Part shown: positions 1-8,725 of the stretch, piece by piece
Layout: each line of letters starts with the position of its first letter
How positions within the stretch are numbered: position 1 is the first letter of the stretch
Origin: Saprospiraceae bacterium
Lineage (GTDB): Bacteria; Bacteroidota; Bacteroidia; Chitinophagales; Saprospiraceae
Length of the DNA: 64,000 nucleotides
Reading direction: 5' to 3'
NCBI GenBank assembly: GCA_016717105.1
Contig: JADKGF010000012.1
Coordinates: 95,572 to 159,571, forward strand
The notes under the pieces: generated by a model
What the model saw: the letters and a program-made list of their open reading frames with translations, nothing else
Database searches by the model: none
Told to the model about the DNA's origin: nothing
Made by a program: the position numbers and the translations under genes

Positions 1-9
1 GTGAGACCG

Positions 10-726
10 CTATTTCCGTGAGTCTTTTACCATCTGCATCAGCCTTGCAATCTCGTCATCAGTCAGATATCTCCAAGTATCGTAGTCGATGCCATCCAGT
101 TTAATATCCATGATTCTGATTCTACTCAATGCCTTGACTTGATAGCCCAAAAATTCACACATGCGGCGGATTTGTCTATTTAAGCCTTGGGTCAGGATGA
201 TAGAAAATGTGTAATCGTCTATCTTATGTACCTGACAAGGTCTTGTGACGGTATCTAAGATAGGTACTCCGGCCGACATCGTTTTTACAAATGCTGTATC
301 TATCGGTTTATTGACCGTGACAATATATTCTTTCTCATGATAATTGCCGGCTCTGAGGATTTTATTGACGATATCGCCATCATTGGTCAGCAGAATGAGG
401 CCTTGAGACATCTTGTCCAATCTGCCTATGGGAAATATTCTTTCTTTGTATCCAAGATAGGTAATGATATTGTCAGGATCGCGCGCATCTGTCGTGCATA
501 CAATTCCTATTGGTTTGTTAAGCGCTATATAGATGGGTTTGGCCTTATTGACAATGAGGACATCATCTACAAAGACCTGGTCAGTTGCAGTGACTCTATT
601 CCCTTTTCTAGCTACGATATCATTGATCTTGACGCGGCCTGCTTCAATAAGCTTGTCTGCATCCCTACGCGAACACATGCCTGTGTCACTGATATATTTA
701 TTGAGACTGATATGTTCCTGTTCCAT
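10..726 (-). CDS. rluF: 23S rRNA pseudouridine synthase, RluF/RsuA family
   Basis: Isomerises a specific uridine in 23S rRNA to pseudouridine; cytosolic. The 238-residue protein has an N-terminal S4 RNA-binding domain (about residues 6-50) followed by the pseudouridine synthase domain. The catalytic Asp is D104 in GRLDKMSQGL, and the C-terminal half carries the family blocks LRAGNYHEKEY and QGLNRQIRRMCEFLGY. The overall sequence resembles RluF (U2604) more than RsuA or RluB (family knowledge, not tested). The start ATG shares one base with the stop of the upstream glucosaminidase gene (TAATG), so the two are probably co-transcribed and translationally coupled. Length is normal for the family without the long C-terminal tail of enterobacterial RluF. 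Confidence 0.9.
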   Translation of the reverse strand: MEQEHISLNKYISDTGMCSRRDADKLIEAGRVKINDIVARKGNRVTATDQVFVDDVLIVNKAKPIYIALNKPIGIVCTTDARDPDNIITYLGYKERIFPIGRLDKMSQGLILLTNDGDIVNKILRAGNYHEKEYIVTVNKPIDTAFVKTMSAGVPILDTVTRPCQVHKIDDYTFSIILTQGLNRQIRRMCEFLGYQVKALSRIRIMDIKLDGIDYDTWRYLTDDEIARLMQMVKDSRK

Positions 727-1883
727 TATTGTAAGCCACCCAAGTCAACAAATGAATCAAATTTTTCTACAAATTTATGTCTTGGCGTATCCTTTTTGCT
801 GAGATGATGAATAAGGCTTATCTTTTCTCCCGGATAAGGTAAGGCATCAGTCGAAAGATTATTTTTTGCCAAAAGACTTTCTAATCGGATACCATATGTT
901 TGTGAAATCGAGTACATATTTTCTCCATCAGTAACTATGTGTTCTTGTGGGCCGTCGCTGTTGATGTTTTTCTTTTTCTTTTCGAGGAATACAATTTCCT
1001 TAAAATTTGGAACATAATCCTGACTTTGAAGCCCTTCATTATATTCCAAAATATCAAAAATATCATTTCCCGTCCGTCTGGCAATGTCTTTTACTGATTC
1101 ATTTCCAGATGCAAACACAACCGCTAAATCATTGATTCTACCTGAAACGTATGAAGATTTTACTGGAGATGATGGTACTTTTGAAGTACTTTCCTTATGT
1201 TGCTTTTCAACTTTTTGCCTTGAATTTTGATCAGCTTTGACTATTTGCGGTTCAGATGATTTTGTTTTCTGATTTGTTTCCGTTTCAGATTTAGTTGTGT
1301 TGTTGTTGTTAACAAATATTTTCGAATCACCAGGTTCGTCATATAGATAGAGCTTGTTACTTTCTATGATTTTAATGAGCTTGGAAGGATAAGAAGGATC
1401 TGATGCGTATCCCGAAAATTTTAGACCATTGGCCCAACCTACATAGTCTGTACTTCCCAAGGCAAATAAGAATCCGTATCTGGATTGTTTGGAAGGATTG
1501 CTGAGGAAATCAGAATGTGCAATGTATGACTCTGCGGCGCTGATATATGATCTGAAACAGCTCTCTATTATAGTGCCAGAGCTGTCAGTGTCATCATCAT
1601 GTTGTAGAAAAACCTCGCCATTCCAGTCTCCTCCACACTTGATACCAAAATGATTATTGGCTTCTAAGGCCAAAGGACTACGACCGAGATCAGACTCTAA
1701 GATACCTTGAGCCAACTTGATGCTGGCAGGTATTCCTGTTCTTTTCATTTCTGCTATTGCAATATCTTTGTAAGCAGAAATATAATTTTCTGTTAATTTT
1801 TTATTCGAAAATCCAGTTTCCGGCAATAAAAAAGCACAAGAAAATATGATGCTAAATATATGAAATCTATGGGGCATATACAT
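726..1883 (-). CDS. Secreted N-acetylglucosaminidase with LysM domains
   Basis: Predicted peptidoglycan hydrolase acting outside the inner membrane. The 385-residue protein starts with a signal peptide (about residues 1-26), then a mannosyl-glycoprotein endo-beta-N-acetylglucosaminidase (GH73-type) domain at about residues 30-190. This domain includes AQGILESDLGRSPLALEANN, where the Glu of ILES is the expected acid catalyst. A low-complexity Ser/Thr/Lys/Gln linker follows, then a degenerate LysM-like segment (about 250-300) and a clear LysM (about 318-362, with ENMYSISQTYGI). LysM domains bind the glycan backbone. It overlaps rluF by one base. A role in cell separation or wall turnover is inference. 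Confidence 0.85.
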   Translation of the reverse strand: MYMPHRFHIFSIIFSCAFLLPETGFSNKKLTENYISAYKDIAIAEMKRTGIPASIKLAQGILESDLGRSPLALEANNHFGIKCGGDWNGEVFLQHDDDTDSSGTIIESCFRSYISAAESYIAHSDFLSNPSKQSRYGFLFALGSTDYVGWANGLKFSGYASDPSYPSKLIKIIESNKLYLYDEPGDSKIFVNNNNTTKSETETNQKTKSSEPQIVKADQNSRQKVEKQHKESTSKVPSSPVKSSYVSGRINDLAVVFASGNESVKDIARRTGNDIFDILEYNEGLQSQDYVPNFKEIVFLEKKKKNINSDGPQEHIVTDGENMYSISQTYGIRLESLLAKNNLSTDALPYPGEKISLIHHLSKKDTPRHKFVEKFDSFVDLGGLQ

Positions 1884-2026
1884 TATATATTATTGTAATT
1901 TGATAATGCAAATACCATTCCGAAAATACCTTTGATTGAAAAATACCTATTATTAAATGAATTATTACAAAGAATTATTGTTATTATTGTGTATCGGATT
2001 TTCGATAATAATTTAAAAATTAATAA

Positions 2027-2647
2027 ATGGACATTAATGATTTGTTGCAAGGCCCTATGAAAGATGTAATTATCAATCAGTTGGGTCAGCAATTTGGTTT
2101 AGGTGACAAAGGACAAGCAAATACAGCAATTGATGGTATTTTTGCTACATTACTTAATGGTGTATCTCATAATGCAAGTACTCCTGAAGGTCAAGACGGT
2201 TTATTGAGTGCCTTGGATAGAGACCATGATGGTAGTATTTTAAATGATTTAGGTGGATTTTTATCAGGTGCCACACAGCCTGCAAATCCTCAAACAGCAA
2301 ATGGAACAGGCATTCTTAACCATATTTTAGGAGATAAACAAGGCAATGCTGTAGATTCAATATCTAAAGCAAGTGGTATTGATGCAGGTAGTATTATGAA
2401 AATGATGGCTACACTTGCGCCTGTAGTCCTCGGTATGTTGGGCAAAGCAAGAGCTACTCAACCAGAAGCTCAAAGTGGTGGCGGATTATTGGATTTGATC
2501 AAAGGAGCGACACAAACTGTAAATCAACAGCCAACTACCCAAAGTATATTTGCCAAGTTATTGGACAAAGATGGCGATGGTAATGTAATGGATGATATAG
2601 TTGACATGGGTATGAAATCCATTTTGGGCAAATTTATGGGCAAGTAA
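2027..2647 (+). CDS. DUF937 family protein
   Basis: A 206-residue protein matching the DUF937 (YidB-like) family: N-terminal MDINDLLQGPMKDVIINQLG, a predicted helical core, and two Asp-rich loops of the form DRDHDGSILNDLGGF and DKDGDGNVMDDI that look like calcium-binding or dockerin-like turns. No signal peptide is evident, so cytosolic location is likely. The biochemical function of the family is unknown. The gene stands alone on the plus strand between minus-strand neighbours and ends just before a strong hairpin terminator. Confidence 0.75.
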   Translation: MDINDLLQGPMKDVIINQLGQQFGLGDKGQANTAIDGIFATLLNGVSHNASTPEGQDGLLSALDRDHDGSILNDLGGFLSGATQPANPQTANGTGILNHILGDKQGNAVDSISKASGIDAGSIMKMMATLAPVVLGMLGKARATQPEAQSGGGLLDLIKGATQTVNQQPTTQSIFAKLLDKDGDGNVMDDIVDMGMKSILGKFMGK

Positions 2648-2706
2648 TTATACAAACGAAAATCCAATTAAAGATAAAACTAACTTGGATTTGAATATCA
2701 AATAAT

Positions 2707-2745
2707 CAGGCCATGTGTACAGAGAATGTATGTGTGGCCTGTTTT
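2707..2745 (+). terminator. Hairpin terminator between convergent genes
   Basis: A 14-pair stem (2707-2720 with 2728-2741, four of the pairs G-U wobbles) closes a 7-base loop and is followed by TTTTA. It lies between the end of the DUF937 gene and the end of the convergent DUF1456 gene, so it probably terminates plus-strand transcription and may act in both directions. Confidence 0.7.
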
Positions 2746-2754
2746 ATTAGCACT

Positions 2755-3003
2755 TTATCTCCTCTGCTTTAGAAGAACTAATTTTCTTTTTCCTCTTTTA
2801 TGAATGATCAGTCCATTTAGGAAGTTACGTAGGATTTGGTCGCCGGCTTCTACATAATTGGGATGATCGTCCTTCCTAAAAAGGTCGTTTAATGCACATT
2901 TTGTTATTTTAAAATCTACGTGGCCTAGGATTTCAATAATATCTTCATCCCTTAGCTGAAGCGCAACTCTCAGTTTTTTTAATATATAATTATTTGTAAG
3001 CAT
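2755..3003 (-). CDS. DUF1456 family protein, single-repeat form
   Basis: An 82-residue cytosolic protein matching one DUF1456 repeat (start NNYILKKLRVALQL; centre DDHPNYVEAGDQILRNFLNG). The family member known from E. coli (YehS) is about 156 residues with two such repeats; this one equals a single repeat, most like the second, with a basic tail. No frameshifted second half is visible nearby. Function is unknown. It lies 8 bases downstream of coaX on the same strand, so it is likely in the coaX operon. Confidence 0.65.
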   Translation of the reverse strand: MLTNNYILKKLRVALQLRDEDIIEILGHVDFKITKCALNDLFRKDDHPNYVEAGDQILRNFLNGLIIHKRGKRKLVLLKQRR

Positions 3004-3011
3004 AAGGTGGA

Positions 3012-3785
3012 TTAATGTTTGGATGTATAATTTAAATAGATAAGTCTCATTCCTTCCAGCGTCAATACCTTATCTACTACGTCAAATTTTTTCTCTAACG
3101 GATACAATATGGATGAAAGCCCACCGGTGGCAATGATTTTATAAGGATACTCCATTTCAGATTGGATGCGTTTGAGCAGTTCTTTGACCATACCGACATA
3201 GCCCCACATCACACCGGATTGTATAGCTGACGTCGTATCGTGGCCTATTGCCGATTCAGGAAGCACCATCGGCACAACTGGAAGTTGAGCTGTATGTGTA
3301 GATAAGGCATGTATTGCTGTTTTTAGCCCTGGTACGATGGTCACACCTGTAATGCCATTGATTTTATCAGCAACAGTAAAAGTCAGCGCAGTACCAAAAT
3401 CAACAATAATACAATGGTCTCCATACAATCTCGTAGCGGCAAATGCATTGGCTACCAAATCCGAACCTATTTCATACGGATGCGGTACGGGCATATCTAT
3501 CGCTTTCAATACTTCAGGAGTGATGAAAAGTGGTTGGTGTCCAGTGACATATCTTACAGCTTGGCTTATCACGTCATTGAGATCGGGAACTACTGAGCTG
3601 ATGACACATTTTTGTACATCATGATAAGCAATATTCCATTCTAACAGTATGTTTCTCAGCGCATTTTCGTAGTAAAATTCGGGTTGTGTTTCTTTGGTTT
3701 CATACCGAAAACTGTGCATCCATGAGTCTTCACGATGCAAAGCAATCACTATATTCGAATTTCCTATATCAATGGCTAATGTCAT
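3012..3785 (-). CDS. coaX: Type III pantothenate kinase
   Basis: Phosphorylates pantothenate in the first committed step of coenzyme A synthesis; cytosolic. The 257-residue protein has the ASKHA-fold signatures of type III enzymes: N-terminal MTLAIDIGNSNIVIAL (phosphate loop), PYEIGSDLVANAFAA (pantothenate site), the catalytic-Asp segment IIVDFGTALTFT, and IIATGGLSSIL near the end. The length is normal. A TAnnTTTG element lies just upstream (3806-3813). The type III enzyme is the usual one in Bacteroidota. Confidence 0.93.
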   Translation of the reverse strand: MTLAIDIGNSNIVIALHREDSWMHSFRYETKETQPEFYYENALRNILLEWNIAYHDVQKCVISSVVPDLNDVISQAVRYVTGHQPLFITPEVLKAIDMPVPHPYEIGSDLVANAFAATRLYGDHCIIVDFGTALTFTVADKINGITGVTIVPGLKTAIHALSTHTAQLPVVPMVLPESAIGHDTTSAIQSGVMWGYVGMVKELLKRIQSEMEYPYKIIATGGLSSILYPLEKKFDVVDKVLTLEGMRLIYLNYTSKH

Positions 3786-3805
3786 TTACTTGCGATATTA
3801 CCAGA

Positions 3806-3813
3806 CAAAGATA
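3806..3813 (-). promoter_or_regulatory. Promoter -7 element for coaX
   Basis: TATCTTTG on the minus strand matches the Bacteroidota -7 consensus TAnnTTTG and lies about 20 bases before the coaX start. No good -33 TTTG was seen. Confidence 0.45.
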
Positions 3814-4088
3814 ATGCAATATTCGGGAAACTAAATATATATGATTGCATCATAACAATGGTTGCTTCTAATTCATCAAAGCAAGAAATTTAGTGTTGAT
3901 TTACTATTTGCACCATTGGTTACAAATCCTTCACTTTAAATTATGCTTTAAAGTTTTGAAATATACTGCCCATAGTATATGTTTGCAGCATGAAACGTTT
4001 TCATTCCACATTTATCGCCCATCATTGTTACACTAATTTATTTTAGAATAAGTAACAGGGCTTTACGTAGATGTGTCAATATATTTTT

Positions 4089-4122
4089 AGGAGTGCTGTT
4101 ATATAAAACGCGCTCCTTTTTT
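4089..4122 (+). terminator. Rho-independent terminator with no recognised upstream gene
   Basis: AGGAGTG (4089-4095) pairs with CGCTCCT (4111-4117), one G-U included, across a 15-base loop, and the right arm runs into six T residues. On the plus strand it lies 180 bases upstream of the DAHP synthase start with no protein gene before it, so it either ends a small RNA or acts as a leader attenuator. Confidence 0.5.
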
Positions 4123-4301
4123 ATTTCTTTTTGATTCAAAAGTAACGTGCACCAACCAAGGATTCTTAAAGATGATAAAAAATAAAATTGGCAACAAATT
4201 GACATTAAATTTGTCTTATTGTTCTGTCTAAGCAGTCCTGTTCGACCTATAAAAATGGTGGTAGAAAATAAAATTTTAAGTAGGAATAGTTAACTTGCAT
4301 C

Positions 4302-5363
4302 ATGAACGTGCTCAATTTTGGTAAAAAACCGCTGCTAATAGCTGGTCCTTGTAGTGTAGAGACCGAAGAACAGGTCATTCAAACAGCAATAAGACTAAAG
4401 AATACTGGTAAAATTGATATTTTGCGCGGTGGCATCTGGAAACCAAGGACAAGACCTGGCGCTTTCGAAGGTGTAGGGAAAAAAGGTTTGCCTTGGTTGC
4501 AAAAAATTAAAGAGCTTACTGGCCTACCCGTTGCTGTGGAAGTCGCCAAATCTGAACACGTCGAATTATGCCTTGAATACGGTATAGATGTATTGTGGAT
4601 CGGTGCCCGCACTACAGTAAATCCATTTGCGGTCCAAGAAGTGGCTGATTCCCTAAAAGGTGTAGATATTCCCGTCTTACTCAAAAACCCGATCAATCCA
4701 GACCTTTCGCTTTGGCTCGGAGGTATGGAAAGATTGCAAAATGCAGGCTTGACTAGACTTGGAGCCATCCACAGAGGTTTCTCATTTTCAGGTGAAAAAA
4801 TATACCGCAACAGACCGCATTGGCAAATGGCCATCGACTTCAAAACGGAATTACCTGATATTCCTATGATCAATGACCCAAGCCATATTTGTGGTAGGCG
4901 CGATTTACTATTGAAAGTCGCACAAAAAGCAATGGATCTGAATTTTGATGGTCTCATGATAGAATCACACATATCTCCTGATAATGCTTGGAGTGATGCA
5001 GCACAGCAGGTAACACCTGAAGATTATGCTACACTTATCGATGCGCTTGTCATTAGAGAATATGATCCAAAGGATGTCAAAGAAAAAACAAAACTCGACA
5101 GACTACGCAAAGAAATAGATATGATCGACGACGAAATCATGAATATCTTAGCTTCTCGTATGAAGATAGCTAGAGAAATAGGCGCTTACAAAAAAGATAA
5201 TAACATGACCATCTTGCAAACCGAAAGATGGAAAGAAGTACTACAAAAATTTATAGAACGAGGCTGCCAAAATGGTTTGAGTGAAGAATTTATTACCAGA
5301 ATCATTAAATCCATTCACGACGAAAGTATAGAACAACAAGAAAGTGTCATGACTAGCGAATGA
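4302..5363 (+). CDS. Bifunctional DAHP synthase / chorismate mutase type II
   Basis: Joins the first step of the shikimate pathway (phosphoenolpyruvate plus erythrose 4-phosphate to DAHP) with the chorismate-to-prephenate step. In the 353-residue protein, residues 1-260 form a small KDO8P-type (class I beta) DAHP synthase with IAGPCSVE, GGIWKPRTRPGAFEG and DPSHICGRRD. Residues about 268-345 form an AroQ-type chorismate mutase (LDRLRKEIDMIDDEIMNILA, ARMKIAREIGAYK). In this fusion the mutase domain usually mediates feedback control by prephenate (family knowledge from Porphyromonas-type enzymes). aroB of the same pathway lies elsewhere in the window (38632-39690). Confidence 0.92.
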   Translation: MNVLNFGKKPLLIAGPCSVETEEQVIQTAIRLKNTGKIDILRGGIWKPRTRPGAFEGVGKKGLPWLQKIKELTGLPVAVEVAKSEHVELCLEYGIDVLWIGARTTVNPFAVQEVADSLKGVDIPVLLKNPINPDLSLWLGGMERLQNAGLTRLGAIHRGFSFSGEKIYRNRPHWQMAIDFKTELPDIPMINDPSHICGRRDLLLKVAQKAMDLNFDGLMIESHISPDNAWSDAAQQVTPEDYATLIDALVIREYDPKDVKEKTKLDRLRKEIDMIDDEIMNILASRMKIAREIGAYKKDNNMTILQTERWKEVLQKFIERGCQNGLSEEFITRIIKSIHDESIEQQESVMTSE

Positions 5364-5952
5364 GCAGTTTTTTTACTTATACTAAAGCTTGACAAGTTTG
5401 CTTGAAAATTGCAAAAATTATGACAAATTTATCAAGCTTAAGCATGAACCACTAGAAAAGATACTTCATGCACGAGACAGTAAACCGCATTGGTTTATGA
5501 AAGAGTTTTGCTAAAGAGTGAAGGTGCTGCATAATCATTAGTTATCCACAAATCGTACATAAAATTTTTATGACCAAAGGGTAAAAATTTTAAACACAAA
5601 TATGGATAACTACATTGAAGCTTCTATATTAACTAATTTGACTAGATTGTTGTCTAGGGTTATAAGGACACTTTAGGTTATCCAAATCATTATAGCGATT
5701 TTTTTACATTTTGTACCCACAAATAAACTTTATGTCGTACATTGCGACGTTATTGTGTCGGTTTTTATTACATTTTATTGACAATCGGTATGAAATAATG
5801 GAAATTAATAAGAGATTTGACAATATTCCTTTATTGGTAATATTTAAAAAATGGTGTTATTCTTTTCTTGACATAGTAAAGTGTTGTTAGAGAATAGACT
5901 AGAAAACCCAAATTTTAAAATAGCAATTCGTAATCCAAAATTCGTAATTCCT
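5364..5952. other. Gene-free AT-rich spacer with DnaA-box-like sites
   Basis: About 590 bases with no supported protein gene. It contains a perfect DnaA box TTATCCACA at 5542-5550, a one-mismatch box TTATCCATA on the minus strand at 5601-5609 and a one-mismatch TTATCCAAA at 5679-5687, in strongly AT-rich sequence. The last 30 bases carry a direct repeat AATTCGTAAT (5925-5934 and 5939-5948) immediately before dinB. Confidence 0.4.
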
Positions 5953-7140
5953 ATGTACGATCGCGCCATCCTCCATCTAGATCTCGACTCCTTCTTCGTA
6001 TCGGTCGAGTGTCTCAAAAACAGTAGTCTCCTCGGTAAGCCACTACTCATCGGCGGTACGTCCAATCGCGGTGTCGTCGCCTCATGCAGCTACGAAGCAC
6101 GTCGCTTTGGTGTACACTCCGCTATGCCTATGAAAATGGCACTCCGCCTATGTCCACAGGCGACCATCTTACGCGGAGATATGGATAGCTATTCTAAATA
6201 TTCGGGCATCGTCACCGACATCATTGCGGAAGATGCACCAGTGTATGAGAAAGCATCGATCGACGAGTTCTATCTTGATCTTACAGGTATGGACAAGCAT
6301 TTCGGCTGCTTCAAGTGGTCATCAGAGCTACGTCAGAAGGTGATCAAAGAGTCTGGCCTACCCATTTCTTTCGGCCTCTCTATCAATAAAACGGTCTCCA
6401 AAGTAGGTACTGGCGAAGCCAAACCCAACGGCACCAAATACATACCCAATGGCGAAGAAAAAGGATTTCTCGCACCGCTGCCCGTAGGTAAGATACCCGG
6501 TGTAGGAGATCAGACGCATAAGAAACTCAACTTCATGGGCGTACGCACGATAGACACGCTGAGCCAGATACCTATCCGCCTGCTCGAACGCGAATTTGGC
6601 AAGCCTGGTCGGACGCTTTGGGAAAAGGCCAATGCCATCGATACCACGCCTATCGTACCATATCACGAACAAAAGTCAATGTCTAAAGAGCGTACCTTTA
6701 TGGAAGATACTCTAGATGTCATGATGATGAAGCATCTCTTGCTCGATATGGCGGATAAACTATCCTTTGAGCTCCGTGCATCTGGCAAACTCGCATCTAC
6801 CATCACCGTCAAGATCCGATACGCAGACTTCAATACCTATACAAAGCAAAAAAACATCTCCTACACAGCCAATGATAAGCTATTAGGTCAGCATGTACTC
6901 GACCTATTCGACAAGGTATATGAACGCCGCCAACTCATCCGCCTCATCGGTGTAAAATATAGCGGGCTGGTACAGGGCAGCTATCAGATCAATCTATTCG
7001 ATGATACGATGGAGCACATCCAACTCATGCAGCAGATGGACAGGATCAGAAGGCGCTTCGGTGCGGATGCCATCATGCGCGCGAGCGGACTCGTGAAGGC
7101 AAAAGTATTGAGGGATCAGTTACCAGTGGATGGTGGGTAG
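5953..7140 (+). CDS. dinB: DNA polymerase IV (Y-family translesion polymerase)
   Basis: Copies damaged DNA at low fidelity. The ATG at 5953 is preferred because MYDRAILHLDLDSFFVSVE is the canonical Pol IV N-terminus; an upstream GTG would add 24 residues that look like translated non-coding repeat. The 395-residue protein shows the metal-binding motif LHLDLDSFF, the catalytic SIDEFYLDLTG, the helix-hairpin-helix KIPGVGDQTHKKL and a beta-clamp-binding motif QINLF near the end. The coding sequence is clearly richer in G+C than its surroundings (two 60-base lines counted at 50-53%), which hints at transfer or different codon selection. Length is normal for the family. Confidence 0.93.
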   Translation: MYDRAILHLDLDSFFVSVECLKNSSLLGKPLLIGGTSNRGVVASCSYEARRFGVHSAMPMKMALRLCPQATILRGDMDSYSKYSGIVTDIIAEDAPVYEKASIDEFYLDLTGMDKHFGCFKWSSELRQKVIKESGLPISFGLSINKTVSKVGTGEAKPNGTKYIPNGEEKGFLAPLPVGKIPGVGDQTHKKLNFMGVRTIDTLSQIPIRLLEREFGKPGRTLWEKANAIDTTPIVPYHEQKSMSKERTFMEDTLDVMMMKHLLLDMADKLSFELRASGKLASTITVKIRYADFNTYTKQKNISYTANDKLLGQHVLDLFDKVYERRQLIRLIGVKYSGLVQGSYQINLFDDTMEHIQLMQQMDRIRRRFGADAIMRASGLVKAKVLRDQLPVDGG

Positions 7141-7185
7141 GGAAGCTTGAACTAAATAAAAACCTACTAAATTGAAAATTGTTAT

Positions 7186-7193
7186 TACTTTTG
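7186..7193 (+). promoter_or_regulatory. Promoter -7 element for the PtuA-like gene
   Basis: TACTTTTG matches TAnnTTTG and lies 20 bases before the ATG at 7214, supporting that start rather than the earlier ATG at 7172. No matching -33 element was found. Confidence 0.4.
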
Positions 7194-7213
7194 TCATATA
7201 TAATTACAATATA

Positions 7214-8559
7214 ATGAGAATCAAAAGTCTCCAACTAACTAAAGTAGGTGTATTTGAAAGTGAACTGATAGAGTTTAAACCTTGCCCTAGTAAAGGTAAG
7301 GCAGAAATACACATTTTTACTGGTACAAATGGAACGGGAAAGAGTACAATATTAAAAGCTTTGGTGGCGGCTTTTGAAAATGTTGGTATAAACCGAAATG
7401 ATGAAATATTATGTAAGTCAGATACAAATAGTTTTACTAGATATTTAAGAGAAAAGAATTCAAAAAGTGGTGCAAACTTATCTATTCAGTCTAGTGAAGA
7501 TTTTGAGATAAATTATACTGGATGCCCAGAGGGAGCGAACCATCTCCATATTATATCAAAAGATACTGAAGAAATTTCAGATTATAGGTCTATTCTTGAC
7601 GAATCAAAAAAAGTGGATCAATCAAGCTGTTTTGAGTTTTGTCTTTTTGCTTATTCTGGCAACAGATTCATAAATATTTCAAACGATAGTCCTGAAAAAA
7701 CTAATCATATCAAAAAACCCAATATATGGATCATTGGAGTTTAATAAAAAGTCCAATTCTGCATTTTTTATAGATAAATGGCTTGAAACATCTTTTGTTG
7801 AAAGAATCTATGCTCGACGTGAAGGATTAGATGATCATAGTAAAAACTTTAATACTATTCTGACTAAACTGGAAAGTACCATAGGTGAAATAGTTGGTTA
7901 TGATCTCAAAGTTAAAATGGACAAAAAAAGCATTAAGGGAGCCTGTATTTCTATATGACGGTGTTGAGCACAAGATTGACGTTTTACCAGATGGTTTGAA
8001 ATCAATATTGCTGGTTGCTCGACTTTGTGTATGAGATTAGAAAATCTTACATGGATGAATGATACACCAATATTTGATAGAAATATAATCTTGTTTCTTG
8101 ATGAAATCGAAGCACATTTATACATCGAATGGCAGCGTAAAATTTTACCTGCAATCCAAAAATTATTTCCAAACGCTCAAATTTTCATATCCACTCACTC
8201 GCCTTTCGTTGTAAATTCTGTAGATGATGCTTGGGTTTACAATCTTGAAGTGGAAAAAGGAAATGCCAAAGTAAGAAAGGTAGAGCTATCTCAAGATGGT
8301 AAAAGTTTTACTAGTGTTTTGAGAAATATTTTTGGTGTAAAAGAGACATTTGGACCTAGCAATTGAAAAGATTTACTCAAGTTTGCGAGCCCTGGTTTCA
8401 AAAGCTTTAGACAGATCTATCACCACCAAGGAGGAAAAGGAGCTTGCCAAAATTGCTCAGAATTTAGCTCAAGAAGGTACGGAACTGGAGTCAATAGTCG
8501 GCTTTGAAATGAGACAATTGGAGAAAATGAACAAAAGGAAATTGCTCTATGATTTTTAG
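7214..8559 (+). CDS. AAA-type ATPase, Septu PtuA-like (frame-broken)
   Basis: Reading through four single-base frame changes gives one continuous ATPase of about 448 residues. The N-terminus is MRIKSLQLTKVGVFE, with Walker A at about residues 34-43 (GTNGTGKST). The middle has ALREPVFLYDGVEHKID read in the third frame, followed by Walker B LFLDEIEAHLYIEWQ and the switch His in ISTHSPFVVNS. The C-terminus is Gln/Glu-rich. Frame changes fall near 7735-7741, at the A7 run 7922-7928, near 8025-8031, and at 8350-8356. Such OLD/ABC-like ATPases paired with a TIGR02646-type HNH protein form the Septu (PtuAB) anti-phage system. The next gene overlaps its 3' end by 11 bases and starts like PtuB. The breaks may be assembly errors rather than decay. 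Confidence 0.6.
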
Positions 8560-8725
8560 GAGAAGACCTGAATCACCTGCTTGCCTTACACAAACTACTA
8601 GATCCTGGAAAAAATATGGTAATGTTCAGAATCAGGTAGCTTGGGGACTTCAATATGAAGAAAAGAGAAATGATAATACAAAGTCGAATGATTTCAAATG
8701 GGCCAGCCTCAACGGTACAGGATGA
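8549..8725 (+). pseudogene. Truncated PtuB-like HNH protein (N-terminal 58 residues)
   Basis: A 58-residue reading frame starts with MIFRRRPESPACLTQTTRSW, resembling the N-terminus of TIGR02646/PtuB HNH nucleases (Arg-rich start, R-x-P-E-x-P, conserved Trp), and ends FKWASLNGTG before TGA. The zinc-binding Cys pairs and HNH active site that should follow are absent, and the downstream sequence encodes a different ATPase, so a one-base correction cannot restore it. Its ATG lies 11 bases before the PtuA-like stop, and its TGA overlaps the next ATG (ATGA at 8722-8725). Family assignment rests on a short N-terminal likeness and is tentative. Confidence 0.45.

Larger units (their letters stand above)
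3786..4301. other. Gene-free spacer with a chain of inverted repeats
   Basis: 516 bases without a plausible protein gene, between divergent coaX and the DAHP synthase gene. It holds perfect inverted repeats at 3933-3940/3947-3954 (8 bp, 6-base loop) and 3961-3967/3974-3980 (7 bp, 6-base loop), a longer-range pair TGTTAC/GTAACA at 4026-4031/4052-4057, and a terminator-like hairpin at 4089-4122. No tRNA or known RNA family was recognised. Confidence 0.5.

Noticed and set aside
1883..2092. Minus-strand open frame of 69 codons overlapping the DUF937 gene start
   Set aside because: AT-rich translation with no family likeness; it overlaps a well-supported gene on the other strand.
8350..8559. A separate small gene after the PtuA-like ATPase
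   Set aside because: Its sequence continues the ATPase C-terminus after a one-base shift at 8350-8356, so it is part of that gene.
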